From Acanthamoeba lenticulata (lineage: Eukaryota; Discosea; Longamoebia; Acanthamoebidae), in NCBI GenBank assembly GCA_002179805.1, contig NAVB01001565.1, forward strand, positions 1-64,000: 64,000 nucleotides of DNA. Reading direction: 5' to 3'. This document shows, in pieces, positions 1 to 13,299 of the stretch. The position numbers were made by a program, and so were the translations under genes. Numbering within the stretch: the first letter of the stretch is position 1; each line of letters opens with the position of its first letter. Under the pieces are notes generated by a model. The model made no database searches, was not told where the DNA came from, and was given only the letters and a program-made list of their open reading frames with translations.

Positions 1-1
1 G

Positions 2-811
2 GAACAAGCGAATCGAAGATGTGGAGTGATTTGCGGCCATCTTGCGCAACCAAGACTCGCGCACGCTGCCGTGCAGGTGCATGAAGTACTCACCGATCCA
101 AGTCCAAGTGCGCAAAAGAAAGGGGAAGGAGACAACCGCACGACTGAGAAGGGTAGCACAGAGGTGGCCGCACAACCGAAGCGAAATGACTTCAAGTACT
201 TTCATCGAGTAGCCACACGCTGGGGTGACAATGACATGTGCGTGCTCTTCACCTTGCTCTTCCCCTTCCCCCCTCCTCTCTCAACACGACCGCGCAAGCC
301 AGGTATGGGCACGTGAACAACGTGGTCTATTACGCCTGGATGGACACAGCCATCAACCATTTCCTCATCCAGAGCGCTGGCTTCGTGCCCACAAAAGGTA
401 CACCTCTTGCTCTGGCCGCGAGCTTCCCCTCAGCCCGCCCTTTTTCATTTGAGCAGACCAAGTCGTGGGCTTCTGTGTCGAGAGCGGCTGCACCTTCAAG
501 CAGAGCGTGGCCTTCCCCGACATTGTCGAGTGTGGCCTGCGGGTCACCAAGCTCGGCCGAACCAGTACGCGCCCGAGACGGCCCCTTCTTGAGGTTCTCT
601 GCTCACCCAGTCTTCCTCCACTACTTGCGATTCACCTTCAGGCGTGCGCTACGAGGTGGGCATCTTCCCCAAGGAGGGGTCTGCGAGCTTGGCTGCGTTG
701 GGCTACTTCGTGCACGTCTTCGTGGACCGCGCCACGCAACGACCCACGCCCATTCCCACACGCATCCGGGCCTCCCTCTCCCGCCTTGAAGCTTCTTTGA
801 CGTCCTCCTGA
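2..811 (+). CDS. Hot-dog fold acyl-CoA thioesterase (5' partial)
   Basis: Probable 4HBT/YbgC-type thioesterase, which would hydrolyse acyl-CoA thioesters. Exons read as 2-237, 303-397, 457-564 and 642-811, with GT-AG introns that keep frame. The first exon is open to the left edge without an in-frame ATG, so the true start lies outside the window or in an upstream exon. The conserved start of the hot-dog domain spans the first splice: TRWGDNDM then YGHVNNVVYYAWMD, which is the family's R(W/Y)xDxDxxGHVNN(A)xY signature containing the catalytic Asp. Later segments FCVESGCTF, RVTKLGRTSVRYEVGIF and GYFVHVFVD match the remaining beta strands. The product ends LEASLTSS. The first 60 residues are Lys/Glu/Thr-rich and not part of the fold. 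The exact substrate cannot be told. Confidence 0.78.
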
Positions 812-929
812 GTCCTCTCTTCCTCTCGTTTATGTACAAATCTTTTCGATTTTCTGCGACGTCCTCCTCAAGACAAGGCGAAGACGGCAGACGAGACATG
901 AAGGGCCGCGCGCATGACGTGAACGACCT

Positions 930-1910
930 CTAGCCGTAGTGAGTGAAGGTGGATTGCTTCCGCCTCTGGCCCGACGGGATGAAGATCGAATCATAGACTG
1001 CCTTGCTCATGGTGGTCGCCGCGGCCGGCAGCGCGGGCGTCGTCTTGGTTGTTGTCGTTGTCAGGCGCTGCTTCTTGATCAGCGGAACGGCCGCTTTGTC
1101 GCCGTCCTTGGTCTTCTTGCTCTTGGCCTTGTCGCCGTCTTCTTGCAGGCCGCTCACCTTCCTCTTGCGAGCCTCGGGGCTGGCCTTGTCCTCCTCCATC
1201 TTCTTCTCCTCCTTCACGTCGCCGTCAGCTGCTGCTGTGGTCGCAGTCGAGGCGGAGGCCTCGGCCACAGCCTTCTTCTTGCTGCTGGCCTTCTTCTTTG
1301 ACTTGCGCAGGCTCTGCTGGCGCACCGTCCACTCGCGCAGGAGCTGCTCGGCGACTTCAGGTGGCGGGTTGAGCGGAAGGACGTCGGTCTCGCTGGCAAA
1401 GGGCTTGTGGCACTGCAGGCACTCGGTCGAGGGCACCTCGCGCAGTGCACGCTCCGACAGGACGCAGCCGCAGGTGCGCAGCACGGAGAAGCCGCCGTGG
1501 CGGCCGTTGGCCTCGATGCCCGTCACGGGGCACGCGAAGCGGGCGGCTCCCTCAACCTTGCCCCAGGACGGATTTTCCGACCAATTCAGCTCGATCAGAT
1601 CCTGCATGCGTTAAAATGAGCATCAATTGAAGTGTGGGCAAAAGACGGTAAGGAATTGAAGTACCTTCATGCCCTTGATGTAAGAGAAGGCAGCGGGGAG
1701 GCTCTTCTGCAGGAGGTGGACGAGGATGGCTTCCTTGTTAAAGAGCTGGCCTTGAGGGCAGACGACGATGGGAGGAGCGAGAGGTTCCTTCGAGAGGGCA
1801 CACAAGGTCCATTTTACTCGCGTAACTTCGTTAGGATCCGCTCGCTCCTCCTTCTTCTTGGTCTTAACTAACTCGCATCGCGTCGGAATTGAACCTCCAT
1901 CACAACCCAT
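930..1910 (-). CDS. rtf2: Replication termination factor 2 (Rtf2/RTFDC1) homologue
   Basis: Two exons, 1665-1910 and 930-1601, joined by a 63-nt intron; about 305 aa. It begins MGCDGGSIPTR followed by ELVKTKKKEE, the hallmark N-terminus of the Rtf2 family. Two RING-like zinc-binding halves follow: CALSKEPLAPPIVVCPQG with LFNKEAIL, and FACPVTGIEANGRHGGFSVL with CGCVLSERAL and CLQCHKPF. The C-terminal half is Lys/Glu/Ala-rich and low complexity. Rtf2 proteins act at stalled replication forks in the nucleus, and the plant relatives also affect splicing. The gene is convergent with the thioesterase (118 bp between stops) and divergent from the hydrolase at 2288, sharing a roughly 380-bp upstream region. 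Confidence 0.92.
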
Positions 1911-2287
1911 CTTCTAGCTTCTCTTCTCGGCGCAAATGCTTGATGTTTTGCAAGCCTTTTTTCTTTTTGTTGTTTTATGACGATTTTTCTGCCCCTGTTC
2001 AGACAAAAACGGGAAAAAACCCAGGAACGGATAAACAAGGGAAGGCAGACGGTTGCTTGTCTGAAGACGAGGAAGACCATGAGGGTGGAGACGCCAGCAT
2101 GCACCACCGGCTCGACTTCTACTAGTAAGGGACAGCTGCTGGGACGCCAGTGGACTTGTGTGGTGCAGCAGTTGGGGTTGTTGCACAGTAAAACGTTACA
2201 CCGCTCCTTTTTCTTTTCTTTTCGTTTTTTCTTGTTCAGGTTCTGCAAGCTTTCGGAAAATCAAATAAAAAGAGAAACAGAGAAAAG
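1911..2287. promoter_or_regulatory. Divergent intergenic region between Rtf2 and ABHD13-like genes
   Basis: This 377-bp gap separates the start codons of two divergent genes, so both promoters should lie in it. It contains T-rich tracts (around 1950-1975 and 2205-2235) and an A-rich stretch just before the ATG at 2288. No confident TATA box or other motif was recognised. Confidence 0.4.
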
Positions 2288-3982
2288 ATGAGACGCAGAG
2301 AGTCCCTGTTGGCGCCACTTACGCGACTGCATGTTGGTGGGGCCGCCTCGTGCCAAGCAAAGGCGCTGCTACAAAAGCCAGGCGCAACCTCGCTCGTCAC
2401 AACACGACCCTTTGGCACACGTTGGCTAATGCCGCCTTCTCGCGCCACTCGACTCGTCCAGCCCAATGCGGAGCTTTCGTCCTCCATCTCGCGACAGCAG
2501 CACCGCGGCTTGGTGGAAAACATCATAGGGGCGGGGGCAGGACACCCTGTGCTCACCTTCTTCGGCGTGGTGGTGGCCGTGCCCATCGTGTTCTGGAGTA
2601 CGCGCCCCGCCCAGAAGCTTTGCAGTCTCCTGCCACTGACGACTGCGTTGTTCACCATCTCCTTCTCACCGCCGTTGTGCCGCTGGCCGTGCAGCGATGA
2701 AGATGGCCAGCTTGGCCATCTGGCAGAACAAGGTCATCTACATGTCCTGGTTTGGCGGACGGTATAGCAACTCGCTCTCCTCCCCAGCCCCAGACTGACG
2801 GTGATCCCTCACAACGTACGGTGGACTCAGGGAGTACGCGACCAAGCCCAGCGACCTCGGGATGGACTACGAGGACCTCTACATCACCACCCCCGACAAC
2901 GTCAAGGTCGTGGTCTTTTCCCATGCTGACGTCAACAACCTGATCATGATGAGAAAGGGAGGATGACGAACCCGTGGACATGCTGTGTGCAGATCCACTG
3001 CTGGCTGGTGAAGCAAAAGGAGGACCACGAGAAGAAGCCCACCCTCATCTACTTCTCGGGCAACGCCGGAAGTGCGCACCCACTCGCCCCTCCCTCCTCC
3101 CCTGACCAGCCACCAACTCTCTTTGGGGGGGAGGTGATGCCAGACATCGGGCACCGCCTGGAAAAGGTGCAAAAGACCTTCTACCGAGGCGTCGGCTGCA
3201 ACGTGCTTCTCGTCTCCTATCGGGTACTCGCCTGATGAGGCTGGCTTGACTCGGGCGTGGGCGTTGTGTTGGAGCTACACTAACCTCAAGCCCAGGGCTA
3301 TGGAGGCAGCGAAGGCTCGCCCAGCGAGCAGGGCCTCCGGACCGACGCCGAGGCGGCGTTTGACTCCTTGGTCGCACGACGCGACATCGACCCGACGCAA
3401 ATCTTTGCCTTTGGCCACTCGCTCGGCTGCGGCGTGGCCATCCACCTGGCCCGCGCCACCAACCTCCGCGCAGCGACGGACGGCGCGACGCCGCGCGTGC
3501 GGGGCATCATTTTGGACAACGGCTTCACGTCGGTGCGCGACATGGTGAGCCACATCTACCCGGCCTGGACGCCTTACGCGGTCTTCAAGGACCTCCTTTT
3601 GCGCAACTACTGGCACAATGAGGCCGAGATCGCCGACCTGCCGCAGCCGTTGCTCGTACTCTCGGCGCCTGGCGACGCCCAGGTGCCCGCCTGGATGAGC
3701 GCTCGTCTCTTTGACGCCGCCGTCGCCAGCCGTCACAAGGTCCGTCTGGTTTATCTTTTCTTTATTTTATTTTTTTTTATTTTTTTATTTTTAGTTTAAA
3801 ATGGACACATATTCGACTTGTGCCGCAAGAGACTGACGCGCAATCTGCAGGAGATGCACAAGTTTGAGCGAGGCACGCACGATGACAACTGGCGGCAGCC
3901 GGGCTATGCTGGTGTCATCAAGCGCTTCATCGAACGAGCCAGCAGCGCCGAAGTCGCGCCGCCTGCCCGCCGCCAGTCGTAA
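2288..3982 (+). CDS. ABHD13/Bem46-type alpha/beta hydrolase
   Basis: Seven exons: 2288-2597, 2695-2761, 2831-2906, 2993-3071, 3144-3223, 3296-3739, 3851-3982. The frame was followed exactly across every splice; 395 aa. The N-terminus is Arg-rich and is followed by a hydrophobic membrane segment (HPVLTFFGVVVAVPIVFW), so the protein is probably membrane-anchored. The hydrolase core reads PTLIYFSGNAG, NIGHRL, LLVSYRGYGGSEGSPSEQGL, and FAFGHSLGCGVAIHLA with nucleophile Ser in GHSLG. Then come a candidate acid in SAPGDAQVP and the catalytic His in GTHDDNW. This order and spacing match ABHD13 and fungal Bem46/wavy-growth proteins. The ABHD13 substrate is not established, though related enzymes act on lipids. 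Confidence 0.94.
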
Positions 3983-4567
3983 GTTTTGAGGAGTTGGTCA
4001 TGTAGATAAGATGCCTCCTGACGGACGGCAGCAAGGGACGAAGGCAAGGTAAGGATTGAGTAAGGGAAGGAAAAGGGCGACTGGTGGATTGACCGCGTCC
4101 TTTCCCGAATGGCGAATTCTGATTGGTTTAAAGATTAAAGTAAGTGCGTTTTTTTCCGGAATTCTGATCAAACGGTTCTACCGACTTTTCCCGCGAGCTA
4201 CGAGCAAGGTAAGGCTCGGCTGAGCTCCCACGAACTTGACCGTGTAAGAGGTGGTGATTCTCACTTGGAACTCGTGCAGATTGGACACGCCGTCGCGCGT
4301 GGATCCCCGCCAGCGGGGGCGGGCCGGTCTCAAGTATCGGCGAGGTGCTCTATGATGAGCCATATCACCAACATCGCCCCTTGGCCACCACGCGACAGTT
4401 CACTGCGGCTCCAAAACCGATACAACAACAGCTAGCTGCCTCGACTCGAAACAAGCGAGCATTATCATCCTACACCCCACGAAGCCTTCTTCTTCCAACT
4501 TTAGAGAACTGCAGCAGAGATTGTCTTTCTCTTCCTCTACAACTTTCAAACACACCTCACAATCAAA
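3983..4567. other. Intergenic region, no gene seen
   Basis: This 585-bp gap lies between the hydrolase stop and the lipid-kinase start. It holds a 3' flank and the promoter/5' UTR of the lipid kinase. The last 120 bp are CA/CT-rich (many Acanthamoeba-like leaders are) and end in AATCAAAATG at the start codon. No RNA gene or convincing short ORF was seen. Confidence 0.4.
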
Positions 4568-7071
4568 ATGAACGTCAACCCGGCCATGGTTTCTTCTGCA
4601 CTGCCGCTCAGCCTCGCTGAGGGTGTCGTCGAGCAGAAGCAGGAGCTGACGCCAGAGAAACAGAGCATGACCACGAGCCGAGGCGAGGTGCCCATCATAA
4701 TCACCTCCCACGTCCCCGACCGCGAGCGGTCCTTCGTGAGCGTTGGTGGAGGCGCCGAAGCCGGCCACGTCGTCTACTCTACCGCCGCCCCCGAGCTCCA
4801 GCAGGTCTTCTACCCCACCCCCACCTCCATCCCGGCGACTCCGATCGTCTCCTCCTCCATCTCTTCCACGCCATGCCCCATCGCAAGCGTGCCCACCTAC
4901 ATCGTCACAAGCCCTGCGACGACGACCTCCTGGTCCGCATCGCCCGCGGCATATGTTCCTGACTATGCGCTACACCAGCAGCACCCGTCGATGTCGCCTC
5001 GGCCCCTCTACGAGACGATGTCGCACGAGATGCCTGCGCAGCACTACCGCCACCACAGCATCGATTACACCGGCCCGAAAGGAGGCCACATCTCGGGAGA
5101 GCACCACAAGAGGGTGAGCCCAGAGGAATCTACTGGCATGAAGCTCCCCATCAATGAGGCCGTTTCACAGTTCGTGGCGGCCGACCTGGCGGATGCGGTC
5201 TCGAACGTTCGCCCACCTCCGCAGGAGGAGAGCAGCAACTCCAAGTGCGTATTCCCAGCCACCCTCTCTTCTCCTCCCCAACGCTTCCTCTCTCGCGACA
5301 GAATTTTCTCTATTTTAGCAGTTTTATTTCCATTTTTTAGTTTTCCGCCGTTTTTCTTTCGTCTTTTCGGCGGAATCGCCGGCCTTGGTAGTCTTGTGAT
5401 CGAGTCCTCGCCACCGCCCTGCGGCGTGTGGCGAGGCGGCCTGAGGTCTCGGCGCACACAAATCTTCTCCGCAGTTCATCTTTCCGACATCCCCACAACA
5501 AGCCGCTGAACGGCCTCTGCTTCTCCTTCTACAGGGACGACGTTTCGCAAGGCGCCGCTGCGATCACACCTGCTGCCCACACAGTCGGCAGCCCCGACGA
5601 ACTCAAGCGAGAAGGCCACAAGAGCGGAGGCCTCCACATCCCCAGGTTCCTGCGCCGTCGCCGTCGCAACAGGTTCACTGTCCCCCATCTCTCCAAATAA
5701 ATTGTAAATGAAATAGAAATAAAATTTATACTTTAATTATTTTTTAAAAATGTCCTAACGAGTCGTCATGTATGCATCGACAGCCTGCCGGCCGGGATGG
5801 AGGGCGGAAGCATGGAGCGCGAGGTGTCCGACACGCTGTCGACCGGATCGGGCGACAACTCAGACAACGACTTCTCCGACGTCGAGGAGTTTGACGAGGA
5901 GCTCGACAAGAAGCTCAAGGAGGAAGTGGAGAAGGACCTGCCCCTCTCCATCACCGACCTCAGCAAGGCCGAGCGCACCAACGGTTCGTTGTCTTCTCCT
6001 CCTCGTCCTCATCCTTTTCTTCATCCTCATCTTCTTCATGGCCCGCACAGTGCGCAAGGTGTGCCTCCTGTACAACCCGATGTCGGGCAACAAGCGCGGC
6101 CGCCGCGTGGCCCGAAAGGCCAGCCGGCTGATCGAGCGCGAGGGCGTGGCCGTGGAGATGGTGCGCCTGACCGAGCGCGGGCACGCCGAGGAGCTGTGCG
6201 AGACTATGGACTTTGAAGGCATCGACGTCGTCGTGGGCGTCGGCGGCGACGGCACATTCCACGAGTGCATCAACGGCATGATGAAGCGCAAGGCCAGCTC
6301 GCGCAAGGCCGCGCCGCTGGCGCTGATCGCCGCCGGGACAGGCAACTCGTTCATGCACGAGCTCAAGTGCTTCAAGCTCAAGTCGGCCATCTACCACATC
6401 CTGCGTGGCGTCAACTACCCGATCGACATCTGCCGCCTGACCTTTGGCGACGGCTCGTCGTGCTACTCGTTCAACTCGATCCACTGGGGCATCGCCTCCA
6501 AGATCATGCTCACGGCCGAGCGCCTGCGGTGGATGGGCAGCGCCATGCGCTACACGACGGCCTGCTTCATGGAGATCGTCGGCGGCGAGAAGGCCCAGCT
6601 GGCCAAGGTCGTGGTCACCGACGAGAACGACAAGGAGGTCGAGTACACCGACAAGTTCATTGTGGCCATCGCCAACAACATCATCACGGCCTCCCGCGGC
6701 ATGAAGATGGCTCCCGAGGCCAAGATTGACGACGGCCTGGTATGTAACATTTTTTTTTCAGACTTTTTGCCAATTTATTCGAAATGCTGACGTTGGTGTT
6801 GATGATGGCGCAGATCGACTTGCTGCTGATCAAGTCGACGTCAACGCTCAACCTGCTCGACATCTTCCGACGCACGTACGATGGATCGCACACGGACCTG
6901 CCCTACGTGATCTACCAAAAGGTCAAGCGGTTCACCATCACGCCCTACAAGGAGAGCGAGAGCGGCCAGCTCGAAGAGGTCGAGGAGATCATCGACGTCG
7001 ACGGCGAGCTGAAGGGCTGCACGCCTTTCACATGCGAGGTGCTGCCGCAGACCCTCCGGATCGTCCTCTAA
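4568..7071 (+). CDS. DAGK/sphingosine-kinase-type lipid kinase
   Basis: Five exons: 4568-5244, 5535-5672, 5784-5983, 6051-6739, 6814-7071. All splices keep frame; 653 aa. The first ~320 residues are a Ser/Thr/Pro-rich, presumably disordered region. It includes a basic cluster LRRRRRNR and an acidic stretch ending DLPLSITDLSKAERTN. The catalytic domain starts RKVCLLYNPMSGNKRG and contains the nucleotide-binding signature VGVGGDGTFHECINGMM, followed by LIAAGTGNSFMHEL. The C-terminal half has the second-lobe strands typical of the superfamily, ending GCTPFTCEVLPQTLRIVL. Family members phosphorylate long-chain bases, ceramide or diacylglycerol with ATP. GGDGTFHE is closer to the general DAGK/LCB pattern than to classical SphK (SGDG), so the substrate is left open. 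The N-terminal region has no recognised lipid-binding C1 or PH domain. Confidence 0.88.
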
Positions 7072-7143
7072 GTATTGATATCTTCACGGTGAAATAAATA
7101 CACTTGGGCTTGGAAGGAATCGTGTTTGATGCTTTGCCATTTC

Positions 7144-9822
<2,679 letters not shown>

Positions 9823-10173
9823 CCTTCTGAAAGATGGGCCACTCTCTGCCGCACGACTTCCTGTACCGCCGAGTTCGCTGTTCTCGTTCTTGTCGCAGAG
9901 GACCACGCATTCTTATCATTCTTGAAATTTTCGAGCTAATAATTGTTTTGGCGCCATTTCGTCGCAACGGCCAGCAACACAGAGAGTAAAATAAGGCCCA
10001 TTTCGGCCAGGAGCTCAACTGATTTCTCATGCGCGGTGCCCTGCTGGCCATTTACCGCCATTTGCAGGTTCGTTATCTGCAGGCATCTCTTCGGACCAAC
10101 TTTGCATATTTACTCAACTCCTGCGCAGGGCCTTTTTATTGCAGAACCCCAGACCCCAACCATCTGGGCCACC
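9823..10173. promoter_or_regulatory. Divergent intergenic region between AGC kinase and spastin
   Basis: This 351-bp gap separates the start codons of two divergent genes. The spastin start sits in a strong context (ACCATGG at 10171-10177). No defined motif was recognised, and no coding stretch fits either neighbour. Confidence 0.35.
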
Positions 10174-12959
10174 ATGGATACACTCTGGCAGACACAGTCT
10201 ACCTTGCTCGCTTCTGTTGCCATTGGCGTTACGGTTGTCATAGCGGCGCTGTGGGCAGTCTTGTTCAGAGGCCAACAGCAACAGCAGGAAATCGATGTCC
10301 TGCGGGCCACACGCAGGAAATCCACAAAATTGCAAGCTACAAGCAGCCCCAAGCGCGTAGCCACAAGTACACAAGTCAAGAATCTGGTCCATTCAATGAC
10401 GTACATTCGCCATTCATCCTTCATGAGTTGTGTAAATGCTTAAGCCCTTTGCTTTTCTATCTTCCTCAGCGAGAAGAACCGTGTGGACGAGGCGCAGAAG
10501 CTCCTCAACGACTCCATGGCGCAAGCCAAGACCGCCAAGGGCTGCGAAGGCGGCGAGCGGGTTGCAGGCTTTCGACAGGCCGTTCAGCTTACGCAACGCG
10601 TGCTCGGCTTTGCTCTCCCGGTTGATCCCTCGTACGCAACCCCTCGAGCCTAGCTGAGCCAATTCTCGTGACACTCACGCTTTCTACTATTGTGGGCAAT
10701 AGCCTCAAGGAGCGCATGCTGAGGTATCATCGCACAGCAGAGCAGGTCCAGGAGTACTGCGAGGGCATGATCAAGGAGACCCCGGCGGCGGCCAAGCGGG
10801 AGAGCCCCGTACGGTCGCCCGCCAAGCCTTTGGCCTCGGCTCCTTACGTTCCGCCCTTCACGCTCCCATCGCCACCGCGCTCGCCCGTGCGGTCCGCCGC
10901 ACCCAAGTTCGATCTGGGCGCGGCCTCTGCAGACGTCGCGGCGCCAGACACTGACGGATATCAGCGTCAACCGCACGCTAACGGCGGCGACGCCGAGAGG
11001 AACAGCGAGGGCGATGACAGCAACTCAAGACTGGATGAAGATGAGGACGGTGGCGACAAACCGTGGTGGGAACGAACGTCGTCCAAGCCGCGCGACGCCT
11101 CGCGTGGCAAGGAGAATGTTGCCAACTTTTCCGTCGACTCTGATGTCGCTGGTGTGAAGGCTGACCCGCCGCCGGCTGCGACCAAGAAGTTGTCTTCCGC
11201 CACCATGAAGCGTCTTTCCACTCCGACTCGCGTCGCGCGCACAAGCAGCAAGTCTGACGTTACCGCCACTCCACCGCCGGCGACCACCAAAGCGTCTTCG
11301 TCATCGCGCAAGTCCAGCAAAGTGTCATCGATGTACATCTCTCGATCGTTCTCCCCGATATGCGTACGCGCTCAACTGACTCTGTTTGTATGCGCAGTTC
11401 GTCGCCGATGCCGACAACAACGCCTCGGGGCAGCTCTGCCCCTAAGGCTTCGGCTGCTCAGCCAGCAGGCGCGGCACGCAAGTCTTCTCGCTCTTCTTCT
11501 TCCACTTCTTCATCATCATCTTCGTCGTCGTCATCTTCCTCATCGTCATCTTCGAGCAAGAGGAGCTCTGGAGGCTCGCCATCGTCCTCCGCGGATGAGT
11601 CGTCGCGAGGAGGCGAGAACGCCGCCCTCAAGGGTGTGGACCCGCAACTGCTCGAGACGATTGAGAAGGAGATCGTGGTCGACTGCGCCAATGTCACCTG
11701 GGACGACATCAGTGCGTTCTTCCTCCTTTTTCGTCTTCTTCTTCTTTTTCATCGGTTGCTGACGTCAGCGTCCGGTTGTACTAGTGGGGCTGCACGAGGC
11801 CAAGAAGGCGCTCAACGAGATGGTCACCCTCCCCATGCAGCGACCAGACCTCTTTTCTGGCCTCTGCGAGCCCGCCCGCGGTACGTCCTCTTTGTCATCA
11901 TCCTTTATCGCCTCGTAGTCGTCTTCGAGCTCGAGTATTGACCCATCAAGATCAATGTGTTCTCAGGGCTGCTGCTGTTTGGGCCTCCGGGCAACGGGAA
12001 GACGATGCTGGCGAAGGCGCTGGCCAACAAGTCCAATGCGACGTTCTTTAACATCACGGCCTCGTCGCTGACCTCCAAGTGGGTGGGCGAGGGCGAGAAG
12101 ATGGTGCGGGCGCTCTTTGCGTTGGCCAACGCGAGGCAGCCGTCCATCATCTTCATCGACGAAATCGATTCGTTGCTGTCGTCCCGGAGCACCTCGGAGC
12201 ACGAGGCCTCGCGCCGCCTCAAGAACGAATTCCTCATCCGCTTTGACGGCGTCACCTCGGCCGGCCCCGGCGAGCGCGTCATCGTCATGGGTCCGAGCCT
12301 CTTCATCTTTTCACGGCTTGTTCGTTTGTTCTCGACGAGAATGCTGACGTGGCGTGACGGGGCGATACACACGCACAGGGGCGACGAACCGGCCGGACGA
12401 CTTGGACGAGGCGGCACGGAGGCGATTGGTGAAGCGAATCTATGTGCCGCTGCCGAGCGCCGAGGGGCGGCGACACCTGATCCAGCACCTCCTCAAGCGA
12501 CACAATGCCACGCTTGGCGAGGCCGACCTTGACGACTTGGCCCGCCTGACCGACGGCTACTCGGGCAGCGACCTCACCGCCCTCTGCAAGGAGGCCGCCC
12601 TCATCCCACTTCGCGAGCTCGGTATGGGAATCTCTTGAACCGAAACGCTTCCTCCTCTCTACTGTATTGAGCTGATCAACCACACACACGCACACACGCC
12701 CGCAGGCGAATACATCGCTGATGCACGAACAGAGGACGTGCGGCGCGTCTCCAAGGCTGACTTTGTGCAGAGCATCAAAGGTAAAGTGAGGTGAAGTGCA
12801 GGATGACAAGCCCGGTGGCGAATGAATGCCCGAGTTGACGTCGTGTGCGTGGGATTTCGGGGGAGGGGGGCAACACTAGTGGTGCGTCCGTCAGTTTCCA
12901 AGACGTCGCTGCAGGCGTTTGAGGCCTGGAACAACGAGTTTGGCTGCGCGGGCTGGTGA
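10174..12959 (+). CDS. Spastin-type microtubule-severing AAA ATPase
   Basis: Membrane-anchored meiotic-clade AAA ATPase. The N-terminus has a single hydrophobic hairpin segment ([21 protein letters not shown]). An MIT-like helical region follows (10470-10780), containing [16 protein letters not shown] and [21 protein letters not shown] long disordered linker with a poly-Ser tract lies near 11480-11580. The AAA module is split by several introns and reads [21 protein letters not shown], then [13 protein letters not shown]. Walker A is [16 protein letters not shown], Walker B is [14 protein letters not shown], sensor 1 is [15 protein letters not shown], and sensor 2 is [15 protein letters not shown]. 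The end, [17 protein letters not shown], matches the spastin/fidgetin/katanin C-terminal helix. Spastin hexamers pull on tubulin tails to cut microtubules. The hydrophobic N-terminus favours spastin over katanin or fidgetin. Confidence 0.91.
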
Positions 12960-12988
12960 GGGCAACCCATCCACCCATCCATCCCTTC

Positions 12989-13072
12989 GACGATCGCCCT
13001 TGTGACGCGGTTGTTGGGCTGAAGACGCCCACCACACCACGCAAGGGCTCTTGTGCTTGCGAAAGTAAATAA
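12989..13072 (+). repeat. ~84-bp direct repeat, copy 1 (downstream of spastin)
   Basis: Begins GACGATCGCCCTTGTG and ends GAAAGTAAAT. The second copy, with the same orientation and sequence start, is at 15126-15210. The copies differ by scattered substitutions and 1-2 bp gaps but are clearly homologous along their length. Together they bracket the minus-strand beta-helix gene. Function unknown. Confidence 0.7.
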
Positions 13073-13299
13073 ATATGAACTATTTCCCAGTTACAATGCA
13101 ATGCCAGGGACAAGATTGGTCGTGGCCAGGCAACATTGATTTCAAGGGATAGTGAAGAAAAAGAGATGCATGAAGTTGTAGGGTTTAAGCTGGCAAACTT
13201 TAAAAAATGCAAGATACACTTCACACATTGTGGGTTTGTTGAAGTCAGTTAGGCATTGATAATGTAAGTTCATGGGCATTGCTCAGGCTTGAGGAGGCA

